From Candidatus Uhrbacteria bacterium (GTDB lineage: Bacteria > Patescibacteriota > Patescibacteriia > UBA9934 > GWF2-40-263): 12,999 bases of DNA. Below, piece after piece: positions 6,680 to 12,625 of this stretch. Position 1 is the stretch's first letter; each line of letters starts with the position of its first letter. The stretch is taken from NCBI GenBank assembly GCA_003511125.1, contig DOJV01000024.1:1-12999 (forward strand), in the 5' to 3' direction. The notes under the pieces were generated by a model. It searched no databases, was not told the DNA's origin, and worked only from the letters and a program-made list of their open reading frames with translations. The position numbers were made by a program, and so were the translations under genes.

Positions 6680-7510
6680 ATGGAAGAGAAAAATCAACCC
6701 CCAAAATCAATCAAGAGTTTGTTGATATTAGAAGCTTTATGTTTTACTGTCTGGCTGGCCAGCATCTTCTTTTTTTATTTACCACTGCCAGAATCAACCG
6801 TGGCCACAGCTCGTTTGTCTGGTGAACAGACCTCAACAGATATTTTGACTATCATGCTTTCGGTTATTTTGGCTTTGATTTTGTTTTATTGGTTGCGGCG
6901 GCGTCGAGCTTTGGCGCCGGTGGTGGCGGTTTTGTTTGGAATCATTATTTATAATACTCTGGTGATTTTTGTTGAACCTTTGGTGGCTCTTACTGTTTCC
7001 ATTCTTTTGGTTTATTTAGAGCGTTCTTATCGATCATTTGTTTCCAGTAATCTTTTGGTTATTATCGGAGTTTTTTCCGCGGCGATTTCTTTTGCTGGTT
7101 CCTTTAGTGTGAAGTTTTTGTTGATTCTTCTTGGGGTTTTTTCTTTGTATGACGTTGTTGGTGTTTTTTTTATTAAAGCCATTCCCAAGGTGGCCCAGAA
7201 CGCGGCTAAAATCGGAATTCCTCTTCTTTTATTAGTCCCAAAGAAGGCTAAAGATATTTTTAAAGTTCCAACCCCGGGAAATATTGCTTCGATTATGGGA
7301 ACCGGGGATTTATTTATTCCGTTGTTGTTTTTAACCGCGGTCTCGATTCAGTTTGGTCGACCGGTAGCCCTGGTGGCTTTTGCTGGCGCGGTTTTGGGGA
7401 GTTTGGGAAATATTATTTTGGTCAGAAAATTTAAAGGCGGAATCCCGGCCATTCCGCTAATTGCGGCTGGTTTGGTGATTGGTTATGGAATTGGTCGGTT
7501 GGTTTTTTAA
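6680..7510 (+). CDS. Presenilin/signal-peptide-peptidase-like intramembrane aspartyl protease (family A22)
   Basis: A 276-residue membrane protein with about nine hydrophobic segments (roughly 13-35, 53-72, 78-97, 98-114, 122-141, 146-166, 206-226, 228-247 and 255-275). The three active-site signatures of the presenilin/SPP family occur in order: YD in FSLYDVVGVFF (Asp158), GxGD in IMGTGDLFIPL (Asp210), and the C-terminal PALP-type motif as PAIP (256-259). The two Asp would cleave transmembrane helices of membrane-protein substrates. The size is close to archaeal presenilin homologues (about 300 residues) and much shorter than eukaryotic presenilin. The start is ATG 6680 (MEEKNQPP): an upstream in-frame start at 6617 would include the promoter, and TATACT lies 8 nt before 6680. 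The gene appears monocistronic, so no substrate is suggested by context. Confidence 0.88.
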   Translation: MEEKNQPPKSIKSLLILEALCFTVWLASIFFFYLPLPESTVATARLSGEQTSTDILTIMLSVILALILFYWLRRRRALAPVVAVLFGIIIYNTLVIFVEPLVALTVSILLVYLERSYRSFVSSNLLVIIGVFSAAISFAGSFSVKFLLILLGVFSLYDVVGVFFIKAIPKVAQNAAKIGIPLLLLVPKKAKDIFKVPTPGNIASIMGTGDLFIPLLFLTAVSIQFGRPVALVAFAGAVLGSLGNIILVRKFKGGIPAIPLIAAGLVIGYGIGRLVF

Positions 7511-7549
7511 TTCTGCTGTTTTTTTGCGTTATCGTTTGCGCTTCTCCCT

Positions 7550-7620
7550 GGCCGTCGCTTGAGGCAAGCTATGGCCGGCACGGCCGGCCGTCGCTTGAGG
7601 CAAGCTATGGCCGGCACGGC
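7550..7620. repeat. Tandem duplication of a 36-bp GC-rich unit
   Basis: A 35-nt sequence at 7550-7584 is repeated exactly at 7586-7620, giving a period of 36. Each unit starts GGCCGTCGCTTGAGGCAAGC and contains the hairpin GCTTG AGG CAAGC plus GCCGGC. The unit ends GCCGT.../...ACGGC are also complementary, so each copy can fold. Related words (GCCATAGC, GTGCC) occur in the inverted repeat at 8501-8593. Confidence 0.9.
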
Positions 7621-7624
7621 AGGC

Positions 7625-7692
7625 CCTCTCCGAAGGAGAGGAGTAACGAGACAATTTGAGTCTCCTCTCCTTTGGAGAGGACCTTGGAGAGG
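7625..7692. repeat. CCTCTCC/GGAGAGG hairpin cluster
   Basis: CCTCTCC GAA GGAGAGG (7625-7641) and CCTCTCC TTT GGAGAGG (7664-7680), with a third GGAGAGG at 7686-7692. The two hairpins can also pair with each other through GGAGAGGA and TCCTCTCC. This resembles REP-like intergenic repeats. Confidence 0.75.
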
Positions 7693-7696
7693 TGGA

Positions 7697-8332
7697 TTAA
7701 AAAAGAGATCGCCATTGGCGAGACTTAGTGGAGAGACAATTGCAGCTCACCCAGTTGGCCGACAATCGACCCTTTGGGTTGTTGCTCGGGGAAGATGACG
7801 ACTTTTTGGCACGTCGGCCAGGGTAGGGTGAGGCTTTGGTACGTCGAATTTGTCGGACGAGCATTGTGGAGCGATGATCGAGGTCTTTGACTTTGGTGGG
7901 GCTTCCGTGGGTTTCGTGGTACCGGGCGCTGTGTGAGAATCGGTTTCTTGTAGGGACCGAGTTTTTTTTGAACCAGCCAGTCTTTTTTTTTGGCGCTATC
8001 GTTTGGGAAGGTCTGAATATTGGAAACCCCGCTGCTCACGTCGGCCTTCGTCGTGAAGGTCAAGATCAGGAGCGAGATACCACTGTCGAGGAAGACGGCG
8101 AACGGCCAGTAGTTGAAGGTGTTCGTCCGGTTGGACCTGGCAGCAGTGACGATGACCGCGAGCCGAGGCTCTGGCCGTCGAGGATCGAGGTTGGCAGCAG
8201 GAGGTAGAGGAGCACGGTAGCGATCACAGCAGTGTCGAGAAAGCCGAGGGACAAACAGGTCTTGAGGGGAATACGAAACCTCCGTAGTGTTTTGAGGGGG
8301 TGCCTGAAGAATGTCGAATTTTGGCTAAGTTG
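7697..8332 (-). pseudogene. Possible decayed or frameshifted membrane-protein gene
   Basis: Very tentative. A leftward frame is open from 8332 and encodes a hydrophobic stretch, LDTAVIATVLLYLLLPTSIL. GGAGG (8279-8283) precedes it 6 nt before an in-frame ATT (8272), but there is no ATG, GTG or TTG at the right distance; TTG 8254 lacks a ribosome binding site. The hydrophobic, protein-like character then continues in another frame from about 8166 to 7980 (NYWPFAVFLDSGISLLILTF). After runs of nine and eight A on the minus strand (near 7982-7990 and 7962-7969) it returns to the first frame with a basic tail, ending at TAA 7697-7699. Two shifts would be needed to read it as one protein. No family is recognised, so non-coding DNA is an equally good reading. 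Confidence 0.22.
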
Positions 8333-8336
8333 TCAA
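8308..8336 (-). promoter_or_regulatory. Leftward promoter-like sequence in the repeat-rich stretch
   Basis: On the minus strand a perfect TTGACA (8331-8336) is followed by a 17-nt spacer and CATTCT (8308-8313), with an expected start near 8301. The -35 is consensus and the -10 matches at 3 of 6. If real, it drives either the possible decayed gene or an RNA across 7700-8300. Confidence 0.35.
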
Positions 8337-8386
8337 GTAATTTAATTACGATTTGGGAAAAGTTTACTTAAGTTAGTGGAGAAAAT

Positions 8387-8422
8387 CATTAAGAACAAGA
8401 CCGATCGGCCTTATTCTTAATG
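8387..8422. repeat. 36-nt near-perfect palindrome
   Basis: CATTAAGAA at 8387 pairs with TTCTTAATG ending at 8422. The interior AAG/CTT and CCGATCGG also pair, giving 16 of 18 paired positions with no loop. There is no T-run directly after it on either strand, so it looks more like a dyad protein-binding site or cruciform than a terminator. Confidence 0.75.
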
Positions 8423-8500
8423 GAAAGTTTTTTAAAAAAATGGTTTTTTAGATTTTCTTATGGGTAAAGACTGAATTTACCCTGCCCACTCCACGTCATT

Positions 8501-8593
8501 CTGAACGCCTCGTGCCGTGTTTGCCATAGCCCGGCCTGTCCAGCTGCAGCTCGGCGAAGGTGGGCGACGGCGAACACGGCACGAGGTGTTCAG
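8501..8593. repeat. GC-rich inverted repeat, 25-bp arms
   Basis: The left arm 8501-8525 begins CTGAACGCCTCGTGCCGTGT. The right arm 8569-8593 is its reverse complement with two mismatches. The 43-nt interior contains the palindrome AGCTGCAGCT and other GC-rich self-complementary words. It could be a REP/MITE-like element. Integron attC-type RYYYAAC/GTTRRRY ends are not convincing. Confidence 0.8.
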
Positions 8594-8694
8594 GAAGACA
8601 GAGGGGTCAAAAAGGCGTTATGACAACAGATTAAGAGAGAGGAAATCAGAATAACAGGCGAGAGATAAGAAGTTTTTTACAAGACAAGTCTGAA

Positions 8695-8735
8695 GATCCA
8701 AAAAAAGAACCCTGCGAGTTCTTTTTTTTTGGATC
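8695..8735. terminator. Bidirectional terminator after the Nudix gene
   Basis: GATCC plus an A-run plus GAAC pairs with GTTC plus a T-run plus GGATC around the loop CCTGCGA (arms 8695-8710 and 8718-8735). It lies about 20 nt beyond the leftward Nudix stop at 8756. Confidence 0.85.
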
Positions 8736-8755
8736 TAATTTTTGCTCCATCCCTA

Positions 8756-9298
8756 CTATCTCCTCAAATACTCTGCCGCTTTCAAAATCAGAACGCAACT
8801 TGGGCCATGAGTTATCTCGCTTTCCATAACCATTCTCAAAGCCTCGGTGAATTTGATTTTTAAGATTTCGATTTTTTCTGTGCCCTCGGGATTGGCTTCG
8901 GAGAATTTGAGATTTTTGGCCAAGTACATGGTCGCCGGCGATTTAATAACAGTGGTAAAAGGATTTATGATTCCCAAATCAATCCAATCGTTAGCTTCAA
9001 CACCCAACTCTTCTTTTAATTCTCGCTTAGCTGCTTCGAGCGCGGTTTCGTTGTTGTCGATGGCACCGCTAACGACTTCGGTGCTGTCTTGTTCGACGGC
9101 ATAATGAAACTCTTTTGTCAGATAAACAAAGCCCTCGTCATCAAGCGGTAAAACCGAAACGCCGGCCACCATCTCGACAACACCAAAAATACCGTCTTTG
9201 CCGTCTGGACGAATTACCTGGTCCTCGCGAACTTTGATCCAAGGATTTTTGTATTTTTCGAAACTGTCTTTAATTTTCCAGGGGCCGTTGGTTTTCAT
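8756..9298 (-). CDS. Nudix hydrolase, ADP-ribose pyrophosphatase-like
   Basis: The 180-residue product is a cytosolic hydrolase of nucleoside diphosphates linked to another moiety. A full Nudix box Gx5Ex7REUxEExGU is present at residues 78-100: Gly78, Glu84, Arg92, Glu93, Glu96, Glu97 and Gly99 (sequence GAIDNNETALEAAKRELKEE and on). The layout, with an N-terminal segment WIKVREDQVIRPDGKDG, VSVLPLDDEGFVYLTKEFHY before the box, and an extended C-terminal helix, resembles the ADP-ribose pyrophosphatase/GDP-mannose hydrolase subgroup. The exact substrate cannot be read from the sequence. It starts 28 nt after the recombinase stop on the same strand, so the two are probably co-transcribed. No Shine-Dalgarno is visible. 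Confidence 0.92.
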   Translation of the reverse strand: MKTNGPWKIKDSFEKYKNPWIKVREDQVIRPDGKDGIFGVVEMVAGVSVLPLDDEGFVYLTKEFHYAVEQDSTEVVSGAIDNNETALEAAKRELKEELGVEANDWIDLGIINPFTTVIKSPATMYLAKNLKFSEANPEGTEKIEILKIKFTEALRMVMESEITHGPSCVLILKAAEYLRR

Positions 9299-9326
9299 AA
9301 TTTAAAAAAGATTTGAAATAAGTTTT

Positions 9327-10241
9327 TTATTTTCCCTTCCCATGAAATTTTTTATGCACTTCCTTCAACTGCTGATTCGTAATATGCGTATAAACCTGCG
9401 TTGTTGTAATCGAAGCGTGGCCAAGGAGGGATTGGACTGAGCGGATGTCGGCTCCGTTCATAAGGAGGTCTGTGGCGAAAGTGTGGCGTAGGGTATGTGG
9501 GGTGATACGTTTGGTGATGCCGGCGGCTTTGGCGTAGTGTTGGACAAGGCGTTCGATGGAGCGCGGTGAGAGCGGGCCGGAGTCTTCGCGACCGCGTTTG
9601 GCGCGGTCGTGGCAGATGAAGATGTAGGGTGAGGTGTCGTGGCGCTTGTTTAAGTATTTTTTGATCGAGTCTTTGGCTGAATCAGAAAGGAAGACGACGC
9701 GCGGTTTGTCGCCTTTGCCGCGGACAGTGAACTCATCACGTTTTAAGTTGACCTCGTCGATTTTTAAATTAGCGAGTTCGGAAACTCGGAGGCCGGTCGA
9801 GAACAAAGTTTCGAGAACGGCTTTGTCGCGGAGTGTAATCAAATCTTCGCCGAGCGGGATTTTTAAAATGCGCTCGAGCTCGTCGGCTTCAAGAAAAGCC
9901 ACAATTCGCGACGGGGCTTTGGCCAATTCAATTTTTTCCGGGGCCAGGGATTTAATATCACGGCGTGCCAAGTATTTTAGAAAAGAACGCAAAGCGATCA
10001 AATGATAATTTTGCGTATTTTTTTTAATATTATCATTCAAACGCCCTGGCACCGAGCGATTCAACCATAAACGGAAACGACGAATCATTTCGTCACTAAT
10101 CGCCGCCGGTGCTGGATTTTTTGCCCACTTTATAAAACGTCGCAAATAAAATTCATAATTGCGAATCGTCCGCTCCGAACGATTGCGTTCAACCTCGAGG
10201 TATTCCAGGAAGTCGGTGAGGAGTTTATTGATGTTGGGCAT
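9327..10241 (-). CDS. Xer-type site-specific tyrosine recombinase
   Basis: A 304-residue tyrosine recombinase, the normal XerC/XerD length. The N-terminal SAM-like core-binding domain spans about 1-95 (LLTDFLEYLEVERNRSERTI). The catalytic domain spans about 113-300 with the complete active site: Arg152 in STGLRVSEL, Lys176 in RGKGDKPR, His249 and Arg252 in HTLRHTFATDLL, His275 in LLGHASI, and nucleophile Tyr284 in TTQVYTH. The likely job is resolving chromosome dimers at a dif site as the single Xer protein of a reduced genome. XerC and XerD cannot be told apart by eye, and no phage or integron genes are nearby. The sequence before the ATG is CCTCCC, so there is no ribosome binding site. A long inverted repeat lies 17 nt upstream, and the Nudix gene follows. 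Confidence 0.93.
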   Translation of the reverse strand: MPNINKLLTDFLEYLEVERNRSERTIRNYEFYLRRFIKWAKNPAPAAISDEMIRRFRLWLNRSVPGRLNDNIKKNTQNYHLIALRSFLKYLARRDIKSLAPEKIELAKAPSRIVAFLEADELERILKIPLGEDLITLRDKAVLETLFSTGLRVSELANLKIDEVNLKRDEFTVRGKGDKPRVVFLSDSAKDSIKKYLNKRHDTSPYIFICHDRAKRGREDSGPLSPRSIERLVQHYAKAAGITKRITPHTLRHTFATDLLMNGADIRSVQSLLGHASITTTQVYTHITNQQLKEVHKKFHGKGK

Positions 10242-10257
10242 AGGGAGGTTTTTTTGG

Positions 10258-10394
10258 GGGGGGTCTAATTTACAAATTTGCTACCAATCTACTAATCTAC
10301 GAATAAGTTACAAATTCGGAAATCAGAATAAAAAAATATCCGTAGCCAATTTGTAAATTGTAGATTGGTAGCTAATTTGTAAATTAGACCCCCC
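10258..10394. repeat. Long inverted repeat, 35-bp arms
   Basis: The left arm 10258-10292 (GGGGGGTCTAATTTACAAAT...GCTACCAATCTAC) and the right arm 10360-10394 are reverse complements at 34 of 35 positions. The 67-nt interior can pair further (TTACAAATT with AATTTGTAA). It fills almost the whole gap between the methyltransferase and recombinase genes. In the plus direction it is followed by GAGTTTTTTATTTC, so it is terminator-like that way. In the direction of both flanking genes (minus) it is followed by A-run and C-rich sequence and is not terminator-like. Confidence 0.93.
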
Positions 10395-10401
10395 GAGTTT
10401 T

Positions 10402-11601
10402 TTATTTCAAAATCACAATTTCCCTCACCACCCTCTGCTCCTTTCGGGCATACAATAAACCACCGGACGAAGTTTTGGATTTTAGATATTCTGGTAAAGA
10501 GGTTGGAAGCGGGTCGAGGATTTTGAAGCCGGCGGTTGCGGCGAGTTTTTTTAGGGGGAGGTAAGAGATTTCTTGTTCGTGTTTAACGGCCGGCAGGGCT
10601 AGGACTAAAGTGGCGTTTTTTTTCAAAAGTTTTTTTAGACCAACCAAGGCCGAAGCAGTGCGCTCGGTTAATTCGGCGACGATTTGGCGGCGGCGTTCCA
10701 GACTTTCGTGGCCGGATAGTGGCGGACCAAGGTAGGTTTCGGCGATCACGGCGTCGACTTTTTCTGAAAAGACTTCGGTTAAGGTTTCTACTGGTTGAAC
10801 GAACAGAGGGATTTTTGAAGTCTCTGTGCCAAAATTTTGGTCCAGCCAAATTAAATTAGCCTTGCTGTCTTTGATGGCTTTTTCAGAAATATCGCCGCCA
10901 ATAATTTTGGAAAATCCCATAAGTGCGGCTTCCATTAAAACCGTGCCTGAGCCGCAAAAAGGATCGATAACGGTGTTGTCGAGTTCAGCGCCGGACAAGT
11001 TGATCATCATTCGTGCCAATTTTGGCGGCAACATGCCGGATTTGGCGTCGCGGGCTGGGCGACCAAAGTCGCGATCAGACCAGGCGTTGAAATTTTGTAC
11101 TGTGCTGGTTTGGCCAAGATAAATTTTGTCTCTTGAAGTAATCAAAACAAACTCAGCGCCGTTTTCTAAAAGTTTTTCGCCAACCACGGCCACGCTTGGC
11201 AAACTTGCGGTTTTGGCCGAAACAAATCTGGCCGAGCGGCCGTCTTCTTTTAGTTTGTTTTTAAGAGTCATGCCGATTTGTTTGACTTCGCTTGAAAGAT
11301 CTTCATGAGTATCGAGCGAATAAGCACTGATACCAAAAGTAACTCGTTTTTCGGTGAACGAAAGCAAGGCAATAAAAAGCTCGGCCACTTCGTCGCGGTC
11401 GATTTTTTTTACTTCGCCAACAATCTCGCCAATTTTAATGGTGCCGGCTAGTCGCTCTTGTAGTGTTTCGGCCTCTTGCTCAACTTCGTCGAGCAACAAA
11501 ACCTCTTTCGAGCACTTGGAATAATTTTTTTTTGTTCCAACCACCGTCGCGATTTCTGCGATCGATAAAGCGGGATGAGAACCGAGAATGAAAAATTTCA
11601 T
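10402..11601 (-). CDS. Trm11-like (THUMP-type) SAM-dependent methyltransferase
   Basis: The 399-residue product is probably a cytosolic tRNA guanosine methyltransferase of the Trm11/TrmG10 type. The N-terminal 170 residues are a divergent THUMP-like RNA-binding region (FGISAYSLDTHEDLSSEVKQ and following). The family block RPARDAKSGMLPPKLARMMI spans residues 181-200, followed by SAM-binding motif I, VIDPFCGSGTVLMEA (Asp213). The catalytic motif IV, normally (D/N)PPY, reads IAETYLGPPLSG (about 286-297), so the first Asp/Asn-Pro-Pro is replaced by Ala-Glu-Thr and Tyr is kept. Activity on the same base is therefore uncertain. The start ATG 11601 has an extended -10 about 42 nt upstream. It is followed by the long inverted repeat and then the recombinase gene. 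Confidence 0.85.
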   Translation of the reverse strand: MKFFILGSHPALSIAEIATVVGTKKNYSKCSKEVLLLDEVEQEAETLQERLAGTIKIGEIVGEVKKIDRDEVAELFIALLSFTEKRVTFGISAYSLDTHEDLSSEVKQIGMTLKNKLKEDGRSARFVSAKTASLPSVAVVGEKLLENGAEFVLITSRDKIYLGQTSTVQNFNAWSDRDFGRPARDAKSGMLPPKLARMMINLSGAELDNTVIDPFCGSGTVLMEAALMGFSKIIGGDISEKAIKDSKANLIWLDQNFGTETSKIPLFVQPVETLTEVFSEKVDAVIAETYLGPPLSGHESLERRRQIVAELTERTASALVGLKKLLKKNATLVLALPAVKHEQEISYLPLKKLAATAGFKILDPLPTSLPEYLKSKTSSGGLLYARKEQRVVREIVILK

Positions 11602-11642
11602 AGAAGTAATTGGTAGGTTTTAGTGTCTTCCTCCACCCCAAA

Positions 11643-11651
11643 ATAATACCA
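11643..11651 (-). promoter_or_regulatory. Extended -10 upstream of the Trm11-like gene
   Basis: TGGTATTAT on the minus strand (TGn + TATTAT). The expected start is near 11636, giving a leader of about 35 nt. The -35 is weak. A GGAGG in the leader is too far from the ATG to act as its ribosome binding site. Confidence 0.45.
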
Positions 11652-11660
11652 CGGAGTGTC

Positions 11661-11700
11661 GCAAAATAAAAATCCCGCCTAGAGTTTGTCGAGGGGCGGG
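11661..11700 (-). terminator. Intrinsic terminator after thymidine kinase
   Basis: On the minus strand CCCGCC (11695-11700) pairs with GGCGGG (11674-11679) around a 15-nt loop, followed by ATTTTTATTTT. It begins about 20 nt beyond the tdk stop. Confidence 0.8.
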
Positions 11701-11721
11701 GAATTAAGATGAAGGAAGGAA

Positions 11722-12402
11722 TTAGAAAGGGCGGTGGCGGCGGCAGACGGCTTGGTACCGTTCTTGCTTGAGGTTGTCGACGGCGATTTGTTCCGAACCA
11801 AGTTCTGGGTTGCGGCGACTGTAGGTCGCGGTGCGGCCGCATTCGACGCAGACAGCGTGGACCTTATGGACTTCGGTGGCGATAGCCATGAGGAATGGCA
11901 TGTTGTTGAAGGGCACGCCCTCAAAAGTCATGTCCAATCCAGCCACAAAGACGACGATGTGATACTTGTCGGCCAGAGTACGAACCACTTCTACAACAAG
12001 ATCGTCCATCTCGAAGAATTGAGCTTCGTCGATGCCAATGACCCGAACCTCTGGATGAGCAACGATATACTCGAGGATCTCGCGGGATGAGTGGACTTTG
12101 ATGGCCTCTAGTTCGTGACCGTTGCGGCACCAGACGTTTTCGGTGCGATTGTCGCGAGCTGGCTTGAAGACTACAAAGCCGATCTTGGCGAAGATGTTGC
12201 GTCGCAGAAGTCGAATTAATTCTTCGCTCTTACCTGAGAACATTTCGCCAGCAATGACGTGAATACGTCCGTTGCGTTCGCGAATATCGCGAGCTGGCGG
12301 ATATTCGGTTACGAATCCGCGAAGGATAAGCTCGGCAACCAGCTGGTTGGCTAAAACTCGCAGGTGATTCTTGGTGGCTTCCTGGATTCTTTTAGTGATC
12401 AT
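11722..12402 (-). CDS. tdk: Thymidine kinase, type II (TK1-like), N-terminally extended
   Basis: The 226-residue product phosphorylates thymidine with ATP in pyrimidine salvage. The P-loop GEMFSGKS (52-59) is a variant of the usual GPMFSGKS. Next come IGIDEAQFF (123-130, with catalytic Glu126), AGLDMTFEGVPF (154-165), and the lasso with a zinc site from Cys185, Cys188, Cys220 and His223. I start at ATG 12402, because AGGAGG (12408-12413) lies 5 nt upstream; the frame extends further to 12519 but without support. About 45 residues precede the conserved GRIHVIAGEMF, where typical bacterial Tdk has only a few. This extension is helical and charged. Codon third positions look more GC-rich (ATC, GTC, GAC, CGC) than in the neighbouring hypothetical genes. 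It is divergent from rpsF and has its own terminator. Confidence 0.95.
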   Translation of the reverse strand: MITKRIQEATKNHLRVLANQLVAELILRGFVTEYPPARDIRERNGRIHVIAGEMFSGKSEELIRLLRRNIFAKIGFVVFKPARDNRTENVWCRNGHELEAIKVHSSREILEYIVAHPEVRVIGIDEAQFFEMDDLVVEVVRTLADKYHIVVFVAGLDMTFEGVPFNNMPFLMAIATEVHKVHAVCVECGRTATYSRRNPELGSEQIAVDNLKQERYQAVCRRHRPF

Positions 12403-12511
12403 CGAATCCTCCTGAAAGAACAAAACCCAACTCAGTTTATCACACTGATTTTCGCGTGGAAGTGGATAAAAAAGCTTGTGTTGTTTATGTGATCCCCGGG
12501 GCTCGGCGGCC

Positions 12512-12540
12512 TTGACCAATTTCTTCGAATATATTACAAT
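12512..12540 (+). promoter_or_regulatory. Strong sigma-70-type promoter of rpsF
   Basis: TTGACC (12512-12517), a 17-nt spacer, then TACAAT (12535-12540), with a start near 12547. A second TACAAT follows at 12550-12555. The leader to the rpsF ATG is about 79 nt. Confidence 0.75.
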
Positions 12541-12571
12541 TCTGGCGCTTACAATTTAATAAGTCGTCCAT

Positions 12572-12616
12572 ACTTTGGGGCGTTATTTAACCAAAGTCCC
12601 CGTCCGCGTGACGGGG
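12572..12616 (+). promoter_or_regulatory. Two-hairpin 5' leader of rpsF, possible autoregulatory element
   Basis: ACTTTGG (12572-12578) pairs with CCAAAGT (12591-12597). It is immediately followed, with no gap, by CCCCGTC CGCGT GACGGGG (12598-12616). The second stem ends 9 nt before the ATG at 12626, where the ribosome must bind, and no other Shine-Dalgarno is evident. bS6:bS18 complexes repress rpsF operons through leader RNAs in several bacteria. I cannot confirm that this matches the known S6:S18 motif. Confidence 0.5.
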
Positions 12617-12625
12617 CGACACACT

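Larger units (their letters stand above)
7511..8755. other. Repeat-rich intergenic stretch without a convincing gene
   Basis: About 1.2 kb between the protease gene and the Nudix gene. Open frames of 60-112 codons exist on both strands but overlap each other and show no recognisable domain. Base composition is more GC-rich from about 7540 to 8310 and then AT-rich. It contains a 36-bp tandem duplication, CCTCTCC/GGAGAGG hairpins, a candidate decayed leftward gene with a promoter-like sequence, a 36-nt palindrome, a GC-rich inverted repeat and a terminator, each listed separately. I looked for tmRNA, SRP RNA and RNase P RNA signatures by eye and saw none. Confidence 0.6.

Noticed and set aside
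7550..7621. CRISPR-like repeat
   Set aside because: Only two directly abutting copies exist, with no spacers and no cas genes.
7559..7798. 79-codon plus-strand open frame with repeated RQAMAGTAG
   Set aside because: The peptide repeat is only the translation of the 36-bp tandem duplication, and no initiation signal is seen.
7887..8207. 106-codon plus-strand open frame in the repeat-rich stretch
   Set aside because: Its product is Gly/Arg/Glu-rich, with Phe runs coming from T8 and T9 tracts. It has no ribosome binding site or recognisable domain and overlaps competing frames on the other strand.
7700..8300. Structural RNA such as tmRNA, RNase P RNA or SRP RNA
   Set aside because: I could not find the conserved signature sequences of any of these on either strand; a covariance-model scan would settle it.
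8501..8593. Integron attC site paired with the tyrosine recombinase gene
   Set aside because: The arm ends do not give convincing RYYYAAC/GTTRRRY core sites, and the recombinase lacks an obvious integron-integrase insertion and has normal Xer length.
10258..10394. dif site for the adjacent Xer recombinase
   Set aside because: A dif site is about 28 bp with two 11-bp half sites around a 6-bp centre; this repeat has 35-bp arms and a 67-nt interior.
12403..12519. Longer N-terminus for thymidine kinase
   Set aside because: AGGAGG at 5 nt spacing marks ATG 12402 clearly, and the upstream residues look like translated promoter sequence.
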